A stretch of 64,000 nt of DNA from Actinoplanes cyaneus (GTDB taxonomy: Bacteria; Actinomycetota; Actinomycetes; Mycobacteriales; Micromonosporaceae), in the NCBI RefSeq assembly GCF_016862095.1, contig NZ_BOMH01000028.1, forward strand, positions 124,001 to 188,000, in the 5' to 3' direction. Positions 16,504-25,936 of this stretch are shown piece after piece. The notes beneath the pieces were generated by a model. It ran no database searches and had not been told where the DNA came from. It was given only the letters and a program-made list of their open reading frames with translations. The first letter of the stretch is position 1. The number at the start of each line of letters is the position of its first letter. Made by a program: the position numbers and the translations under genes.

Positions 16504-16512
16504 TGTGGATAA
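16504..16512 (-). promoter_or_regulatory. DnaA-box-like sequence
   Basis: TTATCCACA on the minus strand is an exact classical DnaA box, just beside the aspS terminator. It stands alone and may be chance. Confidence 0.25.
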
Positions 16513-16515
16513 CGC

Positions 16516-16548
16516 AAAGCCCCGGCGAGAAGCTCTCGCCGGGGCTTT
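16516..16548. terminator. Intrinsic terminator after aspS
   Basis: A perfect 15-bp stem (AAAGCCCCGGCGAGA paired with TCTCGCCGGGGCTTT) with a 3-base loop lies 12 bases beyond the aspS stop. Its A and T ends make it usable in either direction. Confidence 0.92.
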
Positions 16549-16559
16549 GACCAGCTACG

Positions 16560-18362
<1,803 letters not shown>

Positions 18363-18430
18363 GGAAACGTCTCCTAACCGAGTTTCGCGGGGCGCACCCG
18401 ACATTCTGTCAGGGTCGCCCCGCGCTCCGT

Positions 18431-18500
18431 GTCACGGGCCGGTTTGCCGTGGTTGGTCCGGATCAGTCACGGGCCGGCCGGCCGGATCAGTCACGGGCCA
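18431..18500. repeat. Short direct repeats around GTCACGGGCC
   Basis: GTCACGGGCC occurs three times in about 70 bases; the last two are part of a longer shared sequence GGATCAGTCACGGGCC, the second of which contains the stop codon of the next gene. It looks like a small local duplication in the 3 prime end and flank of that gene. Confidence 0.6.
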
Positions 18501-19566
18501 GCCAGGAGGTGGCGCGCAGTCCGGCGGTCCCGGTCGCGCCCACGTCGGTGATCTCCACGAGGACGAGCTTGGCCGGCTGGGCCGCGGTCAGCACGCAGAT
18601 CGCCGAGCCCTTCTTGACCGGCACCTGCGCGCCCGGCCCGAGCGGACCGTTCCGGATCGCCCGCCGGCAGTCGTCGGCGTTCAGGTCCGCGGTTGCCACG
18701 CCGGCGCCGGAGGTGGCGCCCGGCCCGAGCGACAGCTGGGCCGGGTTGTTGCCGCATTTGCTGTCATAGCGCAGGTCGGAGGTCTGCTGTGCGGCGCCGG
18801 CGCGAGGTTCGTCGAGGTCGAGGTAGACCAGCGCGGCGCAGCCGATGCGGATGTCCAAGGGCTCTTTGGCGTACGTCACGGGCAGGCCGGTGGTGGCCTG
18901 TGCCGCGACCGATTGTGGTCGCTGCGGCGCAGTGCTGCCCGGGTCGCTGCCGTTCAGCCGGTAGAGGAGGACCGCGACCGCCCCGGAGCCGGCCAGCGCC
19001 AGCAGACTGATCGCGAGCGCGGTCAGCGCGAGCTTGCGTCCCTGCTTCCGAGGCGTGGCCGGCGCCGGCTCGTCCACGGACCGGGCAGGCGGGAGCGGTG
19101 GTGTCGCGGGTTGCCCCGCATCCCTGTCCGGCGGCGCCGCGGCCGGGGGCGTCAGCGGCGGAACGCCGATCCGGGACAGGACGCTCGCGGGCGGCGGTGG
19201 GTTCACCGGCGCGGGAGCCGTTGCCGGCGGCTGATGGCGGATCGGCTGGGGTGCCGGCGGGCGGCCGCGGATGGGGCGGGGAGTCCCCGGGTCGTGCTCA
19301 GCGGGAGTCGCCGCTGCGGCGCCCGCCGCTGCCCGGGTGTCCTTCGCGGTCCCGGGGGTGCCGGTCGGCGTCGTGCTCCGCGCGGCGGGAGCCCCGAACA
19401 CGTCCTGGACCTCCGGAGAGGTGCGGGACCTCACGACGACGGGAGCCTCTCCGACGAAGCGCTCCCGTCTGGCACCGGGCGGAGGCGTCTTCCCGGTCTC
19501 GGGGCTGGTCTCCTGACCGGCCTCCGCCGGGTCGGTAGCGAAGCTGGCAGCGCGAAAAACCGGCAT
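18487..19566 (-). CDS. Pro/Ala-rich single-pass membrane protein with cysteine-containing ectodomain
   Basis: The protein has 359 residues. Residues 1-175 are a disordered Pro/Ala/Arg-rich cytoplasmic part, one membrane helix lies near residues 178-200 (LALTALAISLLALAGSG), and about 150 residues follow outside the membrane with four cysteines (IGCAAL, SKCGNN, DDCRRA, AICVLT), enough for two disulphides. The GGAGG before the ATG at 19566 supports the start. No family is recognised. The layout is like the giant protein at 5992-10251 and like the non-kinase halves of actinobacterial receptor kinases, but it has no kinase domain. Confidence 0.75.
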   Translation of the reverse strand: MPVFRAASFATDPAEAGQETSPETGKTPPPGARRERFVGEAPVVVRSRTSPEVQDVFGAPAARSTTPTGTPGTAKDTRAAAGAAAATPAEHDPGTPRPIRGRPPAPQPIRHQPPATAPAPVNPPPPASVLSRIGVPPLTPPAAAPPDRDAGQPATPPLPPARSVDEPAPATPRKQGRKLALTALAISLLALAGSGAVAVLLYRLNGSDPGSTAPQRPQSVAAQATTGLPVTYAKEPLDIRIGCAALVYLDLDEPRAGAAQQTSDLRYDSKCGNNPAQLSLGPGATSGAGVATADLNADDCRRAIRNGPLGPGAQVPVKKGSAICVLTAAQPAKLVLVEITDVGATGTAGLRATSWLARD

Positions 19567-19685
19567 AGGGGCCTCCGGCGACGAAGTGGGAGAAACTGCC
19601 CAGAACGCTAGAGCCCATGATCGCCGAGCGACATCCCCCGGTCAGGGCATCACACCCCGGGACCAGCCGCGCCGCCCGGCGGACC

Positions 19686-20030
19686 TCAGCGGAATTCGCG
19701 GACGACCTCGATCGTGCCGACAAGGTGGTCGTTGAACTCCTCCAGTTCCTCGGCCGGCACCCACAGCTCGAGAATCGTGTCACCGCCGGCCTGCCGCACC
19801 GGATAGCGCGCCGCGAACGCCGCCTCCACCTCGAAACGGGTCACATAGCCGACGCCCGAGGCCGGCACGTTCCAGTCCCGGGCGATCCGGACCGCGTAGT
19901 CCTCGTTGAGCACCGGATAGAAGATCGGCTGGTCCGGCAGCCGGGGTGGCCACCGCCGCCAGCCGGACGCCCGCACCAGCTCGAGCTCCTGGGGCCCGGT
20001 GGGCCGCCACAGCGTCAGCGTGTCAGTCAT
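19686..20030 (-). CDS. Conserved small actinobacterial protein (crystallin J1-like annotation)
   Basis: This 114-residue soluble protein contains LWRPTGPQELELVRASGWRR, LPDQPIFYPVLNEDYA and VPAEELEEFN. I recall very similar short proteins in Streptomyces and relatives that are labelled ADP-ribosylation/crystallin J1, a name without experimental support. No catalytic motif of ADP-ribosyl hydrolases is present at this size. The gene stands alone between a membrane protein gene and the D-serine-dehydratase-like gene, both on the same strand. Function is unknown. Confidence 0.8.
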   Translation of the reverse strand: MTDTLTLWRPTGPQELELVRASGWRRWPPRLPDQPIFYPVLNEDYAVRIARDWNVPASGVGYVTRFEVEAAFAARYPVRQAGGDTILELWVPAEELEEFNDHLVGTIEVVREFR

Positions 20031-20117
20031 GCCGGGCAGTCTCCCAAGATCGATTCGGCCTCGTCATGCCGTTTACGGCGTGCGCGCGGCACTGGGCCGG
20101 AGAAGACCCGGGCCCGC

Positions 20118-21308
20118 TCAGAAGTACGTGTGCAGCACGTCCACCACCCGCCGCTCCTCGTCGACCACCGGGATGTCGCGCCACTTGTCGAATGCCGTAC
20201 ACGGGTGGGAGATCCCGAATCGCACCAGGTCACCGGGCATGACCGGGACATCCTCGGGCACCTGGAGGTACGTGTGGTGGTCGTTGAGCCGGGTCACCCG
20301 CAGCCCGCCGGCCGGCCCGCTCGACCCGTCCGTCCGCCGGATCTCCATCGGCACCGGCAACCCCTCGTCGAACGGCGCGTCCCGTTTGCCCATGCCGGCC
20401 AGCGCCAGACCGGGCTCCGGCGTGGACAGCACCTGCGCCCAGATCTCCAGCGCGGCGGCGAGCGGCCCCTCGCCGGGAACCCGCGCGAACGGGGTGCGCT
20501 CCCGGTAGAAGCCGTCGTCGTGGGTGACCGAGGCGCCGCTGCGCAGGACGAGCCGGGCTCGTGGCGCCAGCCCGGCCAGCCGGTCGGCGACCCGGTCGAA
20601 CCACGCGCTGCCCCCGGCCGAGACCAGCGGCTCCGCGGGCAGCAGGCCGGCCGCCGACAGCCGTTCGAACCCCTCGGCCAGCCGATCCAGGTACGCGTCG
20701 ACCCCGGCCTGGTCGTCGAGCTGACCCTCGTAACCGGTCACGCCGGCCAGCTCGACGCCGGGCGCGGCGACCGCGGCGCGGGCGACCTCCTCCAGTTGCT
20801 CGAGCGTGCGCACCCCGGTCCGGCCGCCCGGATGGCCCAGCTCGACGAGCACGCGGGCCTGCCCGGCCGCGGACGCCGCCCGTACGCCGGGAAGGGAATC
20901 GATCTGGAAGACGACCTCCCAGCCGGCCCGGCTCTCGGCGGCCAGCCAGCTCAGGGCCGTGGGATCGAGCACCTGGTTGGCGATCAGCACCCGCTCGACG
21001 CCGAGCCGGCGCAGCACCAGCGCCTGGTTGGCGGTGGCCACGGTCAGGCCCCACGCACCGGCGCGCAGTTGTGCCTCGATCAGGCCGGGCGCCATCGTGG
21101 TCTTGGCGTGCGGGGCGAAGTCGAACCCGTGGCGCCGGCACCAGGCGGCCATCGTGGCGATGTTCGCCTCGGCGGCCGCGCGCCGCACCACCATCAGCGG
21201 CCAGGTGAAGTCGCCGTCGAAGAGAGCCGGCCGCCGCGCCGAGATCTCCTCGGCCGTCCGGGTGCCGTGCGGCAGCCAGAACCCTTTGCTCCGCCAGTCG
21301 ATCGTCAT
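20118..21308 (-). CDS. D-serine dehydratase-like PLP enzyme (fold III)
   Basis: This 396-residue protein is an alanine-racemase-fold PLP enzyme of the DSD1 / D-threonine aldolase group. The lysine of HAKTT (about residue 69) should bind PLP. The C-terminal GISHPCTAFDKW contains the His and Cys that bind zinc in eukaryotic-type D-serine dehydratase. Likely activities are removal of ammonia from D-serine or cleavage of D-threonine-type hydroxyamino acids. The ATG at 21308 has AGGAGG six bases upstream. It is divergent from an amidohydrolase and RidA pair, which suggests a small D-amino-acid or acyl-amino-acid degradation set. Confidence 0.87.
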   Translation of the reverse strand: MTIDWRSKGFWLPHGTRTAEEISARRPALFDGDFTWPLMVVRRAAAEANIATMAAWCRRHGFDFAPHAKTTMAPGLIEAQLRAGAWGLTVATANQALVLRRLGVERVLIANQVLDPTALSWLAAESRAGWEVVFQIDSLPGVRAASAAGQARVLVELGHPGGRTGVRTLEQLEEVARAAVAAPGVELAGVTGYEGQLDDQAGVDAYLDRLAEGFERLSAAGLLPAEPLVSAGGSAWFDRVADRLAGLAPRARLVLRSGASVTHDDGFYRERTPFARVPGEGPLAAALEIWAQVLSTPEPGLALAGMGKRDAPFDEGLPVPMEIRRTDGSSGPAGGLRVTRLNDHHTYLQVPEDVPVMPGDLVRFGISHPCTAFDKWRDIPVVDEERRVVDVLHTYF

Positions 21309-21485
21309 CGCCGGCCTCCTGCCCACTGTGGGATATGGTTCGCCAATGGCTCGATCGCGACGCCGACAGCCGCGCCGACGAGCGCGGGCCGCGCGAGGTG
21401 ATCGCGTTCGCGCACGGGTTCAGCCTGCCCCGCGACGACCGGGCCGGCCACCGGGGCGTCCCGGCTGCCGAGCCGTCACCGGGCG

Positions 21486-22769
21486 GTGACCGTGACGTTC
21501 GACCTGCTCCTGACCGGTGGCACGCTGATGACCGCCGGCTCCGCGTCGCGCGACGACCCGGGAACCGGCGACCGTGACACGGTCATCGAGTCGCACGGCG
21601 ACCTGGGGATCAGTGACGGGCGGATCGTCGCGGCCGGCCCCGGCCTGCCCCGCGACGCGCATCGGGTCGTCGACGTCTCGGGAAAGCTCGTCACGCCAGG
21701 TCTGATCGACCTGCACACGCACGTCGGCCCGGGTTACTGGGGCATCGACCCGGACCCGGTGGCCTGGCACTCCGGCGTGACCACCTGGGTCGACGCCGGG
21801 TCCGCCGGGGCGTTCACGCTGGACGGTCTGCGCCGGGTCGCCGCCACCGCCGGCGTCCGGGTGCCCGCGCTGCTGAACATCTCCGCGATCGGCCTGGCCG
21901 GGCGCACCGGCGAAAGCCGTGACCTGGACAACTGCGATGTCCCGCTGGCCATCGACACCATCCTTGCCGACCGTGAGCTGATCCGCGGCGTGAAGGTGCG
22001 CGTCGACCGGGAGACCGTCGGCGACAACGGCGTCGAGCCTTTGCGGCGCGGTCTGGCGGTGGCCGCGGCGTGCGGCGTGCCGGTGATGGTCCACATCGGC
22101 GCGGCGCCACCCGCTCTCGACGAGGTGCTCGGCCTGCTGCGGCCCGGCGACGTCGTGACCCACTGCGCCAGCGGGATCGCCGCACCGCTCGGCCCGGCGG
22201 TCCACGCGGCGGCCGCGCGCGGGGTGCGGCTGGACGTCGGGCACGGTTCGGGCGGCTTCGCGTTCGACGTGCTCGAGCAGCAGCTGGCGGCCGGGCTGCG
22301 GCCGTTCACGATCTCCACCGATCTGCACGCGCGGTCGCTGCACGGGCCGGTCTTCGACCTGCCCACCACGATGGCGAAGCTACTGGCCGCAGGGGTGCCG
22401 CTGACCGAGGTGGTCGCGGCGGTCACGGTCCGGCCGGCCCGGCTGCTGGGCCTCGCGGGCGGGACCCTGGAGGTCGGTGCTCCCGCGGACGTGGCGATCT
22501 TCGACGTACGCGACGAGGAGTTCCCGGTCGCCGACGCGCACCGGCAGGTCCGCACGTCGCCGGTCCGGCTGGTCAACGAGGCGACCTACGTGGCCGGGCG
22601 GCTGCTGACGCCACGGTTGCCGGGCCCGCCACCACCGTGGGTTCCGCTCACCGATGCGCAGCGGGCCGCACTCGACGCCCGGGCGCGCCACCTCCGTGAC
22701 CTGCTCGCCACGCCCCTGGTGGGGGTGGACGGCCTGGCCGACCAGTTCCCGAGACCGACAGTTCCGTAA
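21486..22769 (+). CDS. Amidohydrolase / deacetylase-type metallohydrolase
   Basis: The 427-residue protein belongs to the amidohydrolase superfamily. The first metal pair sits in LIDLHTHVGPGYWG (His77, His79), the likely carboxylated lysine in GVKVRVD (about 170), further ligand histidines in VMVHIG and THCASG, and the final aspartate in STDLHARS (about 279). It resembles the dihydroorotase-like deacetylase subgroup whose members remove N-acyl groups or hydrolyse cyclic amides. The start is GTG at 21486, with a second in-frame GTG two codons later. RidA follows 37 bases downstream on the same strand. Substrate is unknown. Confidence 0.85.
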   Translation: MTVTFDLLLTGGTLMTAGSASRDDPGTGDRDTVIESHGDLGISDGRIVAAGPGLPRDAHRVVDVSGKLVTPGLIDLHTHVGPGYWGIDPDPVAWHSGVTTWVDAGSAGAFTLDGLRRVAATAGVRVPALLNISAIGLAGRTGESRDLDNCDVPLAIDTILADRELIRGVKVRVDRETVGDNGVEPLRRGLAVAAACGVPVMVHIGAAPPALDEVLGLLRPGDVVTHCASGIAAPLGPAVHAAAARGVRLDVGHGSGGFAFDVLEQQLAAGLRPFTISTDLHARSLHGPVFDLPTTMAKLLAAGVPLTEVVAAVTVRPARLLGLAGGTLEVGAPADVAIFDVRDEEFPVADAHRQVRTSPVRLVNEATYVAGRLLTPRLPGPPPPWVPLTDAQRAALDARARHLRDLLATPLVGVDGLADQFPRPTVP

Positions 22770-22792
22770 CACCGACAGTTCCGTGACACCGA
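22757..22792 (+). repeat. 17-bp direct duplication after the amidohydrolase stop
   Basis: ACCGACAGTTCCGT is repeated in tandem (about 17-base period), with a third partial copy. The first copy encodes the last residues and stop of the amidohydrolase; the second lies in the gap before the ridA ribosome site. This looks like a short slippage duplication. Confidence 0.75.
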
Positions 22793-22806
22793 CAGAGGAG
22801 TTCCTG

Positions 22807-23187
22807 ATGCCCAAGCGCGCTGTGATCACCGACCGGGCCGCGCCCGCCGGTGGGCCGTACTCGCATGCCGTCGTGGCCGGCGACACCATCTACCTGGCCG
22901 GAGCGGTTCCGGCCCGGCCCGACGGCACCTGGGTGACGGGAAGTTTCGCCGAGCAGGCCCACGCCGCGTTCCAGAATCTGGCCGCGGTCGCCGAGGCAGC
23001 CGGGGCGAGCCTGGACGACGCCGTCCGGGTCGGCGTCTATCTGCGGGACTTCGACGACTTCGCCGAGCTCAACGAGATCTACGCGCAGTACATCAAGGGC
23101 GAGCACCTTCCGGTACGGACGACGCTCCCGGTGCCGTTGGTCGGCTTCGACATCGAGATCGACGCCATTCTCTACGTCGGGGATTGA
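22807..23187 (+). CDS. ridA: RidA family enamine/imine deaminase
   Basis: This 126-residue YjgF/YER057c/UK114 protein has the family blocks GPYSHAVVAGDTIYLAGAVP, NLAAVAEAAGASLDDAVRVGVYL and the substrate-binding arginine in LPVRTTLPV. RidA proteins deaminate reactive enamines and imines released by PLP dehydratases acting on serine or threonine. That fits well beside the PLP dehydratase-like gene at 20118. GAGGAG lies before the ATG at 22807. It is probably cotranscribed with the amidohydrolase. Confidence 0.9.
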   Translation: MPKRAVITDRAAPAGGPYSHAVVAGDTIYLAGAVPARPDGTWVTGSFAEQAHAAFQNLAAVAEAAGASLDDAVRVGVYLRDFDDFAELNEIYAQYIKGEHLPVRTTLPVPLVGFDIEIDAILYVGD

Positions 23188-23191
23188 CCCC

Positions 23192-23215
23192 CCGAGCCGG
23201 CAGCCACCGGCTCGG
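23192..23215 (+). terminator. Hairpin after ridA
   Basis: A perfect 9-bp stem CCGAGCCGG/CCGGCTCGG with a 6-base loop starts 4 bases after the ridA stop. There is no T-run, as is common for weaker terminators in high-GC genomes. Confidence 0.55.
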
Positions 23216-23276
23216 AGGGCGTTCCGGGACGCAAGGGTGGGGATAGCGCGGGACCGTCCTGGGTAGAGGGACACAC

Positions 23277-25058
23277 ATGCCTAAACCCGGAGAGTTGCTC
23301 GGCGGACGGTATCGACTCGACGAGCGCATCGCGGCCGGCGGCATGGGCGAGGTCTGGGCGGCGACCGACACCGTGCTCAGCCGCCCCGTCGCGGTGAAGA
23401 TGCTGCTGGGCGGTCGCGGGACCGATCCCGGGTTCCTGAGCCGGTTCCGCCACGAGGCGCGGACGATGGCCGCGCTCCGGCATCCGGGTGTGGTCCAGGT
23501 GTACGACTTCGGCGACACCGAGGACGACGGCGCGTACCTGGTGATGGCGCGTGTCGGCGGCCAGCCCCTGAACCGGGTCATCGCTGACCGCGGGCAGCTC
23601 TCGGTGGCCGAGACGATGTCGATCGTCGCGCAGGCCGGCCGGGCGTTGCAGGCCGCGCACGAGGCCGGCGTGATCCATCGTGACGTCAAGCCGGGCAACC
23701 TGATCATCGAGCCGGACGGCACTGTGGTGCTGGTCGACTTCGGGGTGGCCCGATCCGCGAACTCGGTGACGCTGACCGGAGCGCGCGAGGTGGTGGGCAC
23801 GGCGCTCTACATCGCGCCGGAGCAGGTGTCGAAGCAGGCCACCGGGCCGGCGGCGGACCTCTACGCGCTCGGCGCGGTGGCGTATCACTGCCTGACCGGG
23901 CGACCGCCGTTCCTCGGGGACAACCCGCTGGCGGTCGCGCTGCAGCACGTCACGGACGAGCCGCCGCCGCTGTCCCGGGACGTGCCGCGCCCGGTGCGCG
24001 ACCTGGTCGGCATCGCCCTGGCGAAGCAGCCGGAGGAGCGGTTCCCGTCCGCGGCCGCGATGGCCGCCGCCGCGGAGGCCGCTGTCGCCGACAGCGTCCC
24101 CAGCGCGACGCTGACCAGTCTCACCGCGGCCACCGGCGCTCTCGCGGCCACCGGCGCCATGACGGCGACCGCCGCGACCAGCGGCGGCCTGACGGTCACC
24201 GGAGCGGGCAGCCCGAACGGCGGCACGGCCGCGACGCCGCGCGGCGACCAGGCGAGTTTCGGCCTGGCGCCCCGGACCGGCGGCACCGGGCCGGAAGAAG
24301 CGACCGGCGTGGATCCGGACGCGGCGACGCAGAAGGTCGCGGCCGGCGCGTTCGCGGGCCGGGCCATGGTGGGAGCGCCCCGTTTCGACGACCTCCCGCC
24401 GGCCGGTCCGGTCCAGGACGGCCGGACCATGGCGGACGGCAGCCTCCCGGCCGTCGTATCCCCCGGGACACCGGACCCCGGCCCGGCCGGACCGCCGGCG
24501 GTGACCCCCGGCGACGTCGCCGGAACGCGGAGCGGGCCGGACCGGGGACGGCGCACCCTGATCGCCGTCGCGGCGGCCGTGCTGGTGCTGCTCGGCCTCG
24601 GCGCCGCCTTTGCCCTGGCCGATCCCCTCGACCTCTTCGGTGACGATCCCACCGGCGGCACCACTCCGGCCACCAACCCGTCGGCCGCCGCCACGAAGGA
24701 TCCCGCTCCCAAGTCGACCGGCAAGGGCAACAGCGGCAACGACCGGCCTCAGCAATCCGTCACCTCGAGCACCCCGAAGGCCAGGACGACGTCGCCGGCC
24801 GCCGGCGCCCAGCCCACCGATGACGCCACCACCCCCACGACCAAGCCGACGACCGAGCCGGCCGAGCAGCCGACCACGGCCGCCCCGACCCAGACCCAGA
24901 CCACCGGGGACGACGACGAGGGCGACACCGGCGGCGACAACGGAAACAGTGGAACCGGCGGGAACAACGAGGGAAGCGGGAACAACGGGGGCAGCGGCGG
25001 CGGGAGCGAGGACGAGGCCACCGGCGCCAACGCCCTGGACGGCATCGGCACGCCCTGA
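23277..25058 (+). CDS. Receptor-type Ser/Thr protein kinase with Gly/Asn-rich ectodomain
   Basis: The 593-residue protein has a Hanks-type kinase domain at about residues 12-265 with GAGGMGEV-like nucleotide loop (AAGGMGEVW), VAVKML lysine, HRDVKPGN catalytic loop and DFGVA. The activation segment (VTLTGAREVVGTALYIAPE) has threonines for autophosphorylation. A Thr/Ala/Gly-rich juxtamembrane stretch leads to one membrane helix (about 424-446). The outside part is only a Thr/Pro-rich stalk and a Gly/Asn/Ser/Glu tail, with no PASTA or other known sensor domain. The gene is transcribed alone upstream of the urease operon. The signal it senses is unknown. Confidence 0.92.
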   Translation: MPKPGELLGGRYRLDERIAAGGMGEVWAATDTVLSRPVAVKMLLGGRGTDPGFLSRFRHEARTMAALRHPGVVQVYDFGDTEDDGAYLVMARVGGQPLNRVIADRGQLSVAETMSIVAQAGRALQAAHEAGVIHRDVKPGNLIIEPDGTVVLVDFGVARSANSVTLTGAREVVGTALYIAPEQVSKQATGPAADLYALGAVAYHCLTGRPPFLGDNPLAVALQHVTDEPPPLSRDVPRPVRDLVGIALAKQPEERFPSAAAMAAAAEAAVADSVPSATLTSLTAATGALAATGAMTATAATSGGLTVTGAGSPNGGTAATPRGDQASFGLAPRTGGTGPEEATGVDPDAATQKVAAGAFAGRAMVGAPRFDDLPPAGPVQDGRTMADGSLPAVVSPGTPDPGPAGPPAVTPGDVAGTRSGPDRGRRTLIAVAAAVLVLLGLGAAFALADPLDLFGDDPTGGTTPATNPSAAATKDPAPKSTGKGNSGNDRPQQSVTSSTPKARTTSPAAGAQPTDDATTPTTKPTTEPAEQPTTAAPTQTQTTGDDDEGDTGGDNGNSGTGGNNEGSGNNGGSGGGSEDEATGANALDGIGTP

Positions 25059-25107
25059 GGGGCGATGCGGCGCGTACGCATCGGATCCGTGTTTTGATCT
25101 CTGTGGC

Positions 25108-25173
25108 GTCACGACAGGGAAGCGCCGGGTGGCGTCATCACCCAGAAACACGGAACGGTTACACGGCGGAAAC
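25108..25173 (+). promoter_or_regulatory. Candidate GlnR binding boxes upstream of ureA
   Basis: GTTAC-N6-GAAAC at 25158-25173 is an exact match to the actinobacterial GlnR half-site pair (GTnAC-N6-GAAAC). A second pair with one mismatch, GTCAT-N6-GAAAC, is at 25134-25149, and a weaker GTCAC-N6-GAAGC at 25108-25123. GlnR is the nitrogen regulator known to control urease genes in Streptomyces. The site lies 42 bases before the ureA start. Confidence 0.7.
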
Positions 25174-25214
25174 GTCCCGATGCAAGCATCTCCGGGCGCA
25201 CCCAGGAGGTTCCT

Positions 25215-25517
25215 TTGTTCCTCAGCCGGCACGAGCAGGATCGACTGCTCATCCACGTGGCTGCCGACGTCGCCCAGAAACGGCGTGACCGTGGGCTCAA
25301 GCTGAACTACCCCGAGGCCACCGCGATCATCACCGCCTTCCTGCTGGAGGGTGCCCGCGACGGCCGTTCCGTGGTGGACCTGATGGACGCCGGCCGTCAC
25401 GTGCTGACCCGCGACGACGTTCTGGAGGGCGTGCCCGAGATGCTCGCCGAGGTGCAGGTCGAGGCCACCTTCCCGGACGGGACGAAGCTGGTCACCGTGC
25501 ACGGGCCGATCGCATGA
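25215..25517 (+). CDS. ureA: Urease subunit gamma
   Basis: This 100-residue subunit shows the family sequence: ALIxxFLLEGARDG-type block (ITAFLLEGARDGRSV) and VPEMLAEVQVEATFPDGTKLV. The gamma subunit pairs with beta and the catalytic alpha subunit in the urease trimer that hydrolyses urea to ammonia and carbamate. The start is TTG at 25215 with a perfect AGGAGG five bases upstream. The stop overlaps ureB by four bases (ATGA). It is the first gene of ureABCFGD and lies behind GlnR-like boxes. Confidence 0.97.
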   Translation: MFLSRHEQDRLLIHVAADVAQKRRDRGLKLNYPEATAIITAFLLEGARDGRSVVDLMDAGRHVLTRDDVLEGVPEMLAEVQVEATFPDGTKLVTVHGPIA

Positions 25518-25936
25518 TTCCCGGCGAGGTCCTCCTCGGCGAGGGCGCGATCACGATCAACCCGGGCCGGGCGACGCTGGAGTTGACCGTCCGCAACACC
25601 GGTGACCGCCCGGTGCAGGTGGGCTCGCACTTCCACTTCGCCGAGTCGAACGCGGCCCTGGAGTTCGACCGGACCGCCGCCTGGGGGCACCGGCTCGCCG
25701 TCCCGGCCGGCACCTCGGTCCGTTTCGAGCCGGGCATGCCGCGTGACGTCGTGCTGGTCCCGCTCGCCGGCAACCGGGTGGTGCCGGGGCTGCGCGGCCT
25801 GGCCGCCGGCGCGCTGGACACGCTGCCGCCGGCCGCCGAGCCGGACCCGGCCGACATCGAGCCGGCCGGCTCGCTCGACGAGGACACCGGCGAGGCGCAA
25901 CCCCACGGCGGCAACGGGAACGGGAGCCCACGGTGA
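25514..25936 (+). CDS. ureB: Urease subunit beta
   Basis: The 140-residue beta subunit begins MIPGEVLLGEGAITINPGR and has the conserved VQVGSHFHFAESNAAL and GTSVRFEPG segments. The last 35 residues form an acidic, Pro/Ala-rich tail not needed by the family, which normally ends near 100 residues. It overlaps ureA and ureC by four bases each, so the three structural genes are translated together. Confidence 0.97.
   Translation: MIPGEVLLGEGAITINPGRATLELTVRNTGDRPVQVGSHFHFAESNAALEFDRTAAWGHRLAVPAGTSVRFEPGMPRDVVLVPLAGNRVVPGLRGLAAGALDTLPPAAEPDPADIEPAGSLDEDTGEAQPHGGNGNGSPR

Noticed and set aside
21335..21577. Short plus-strand frame (80 codons) before the amidohydrolase
   Set aside because: It runs into the amidohydrolase in another frame and has no recognised similarity; the region is more likely the divergent promoter.
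25108..25214. Nickel (NikR/Nur) operator or riboswitch before ureA
   Set aside because: No long symmetric nickel-regulator palindrome or riboswitch-like fold is apparent; the GlnR half sites explain the visible repeats better.
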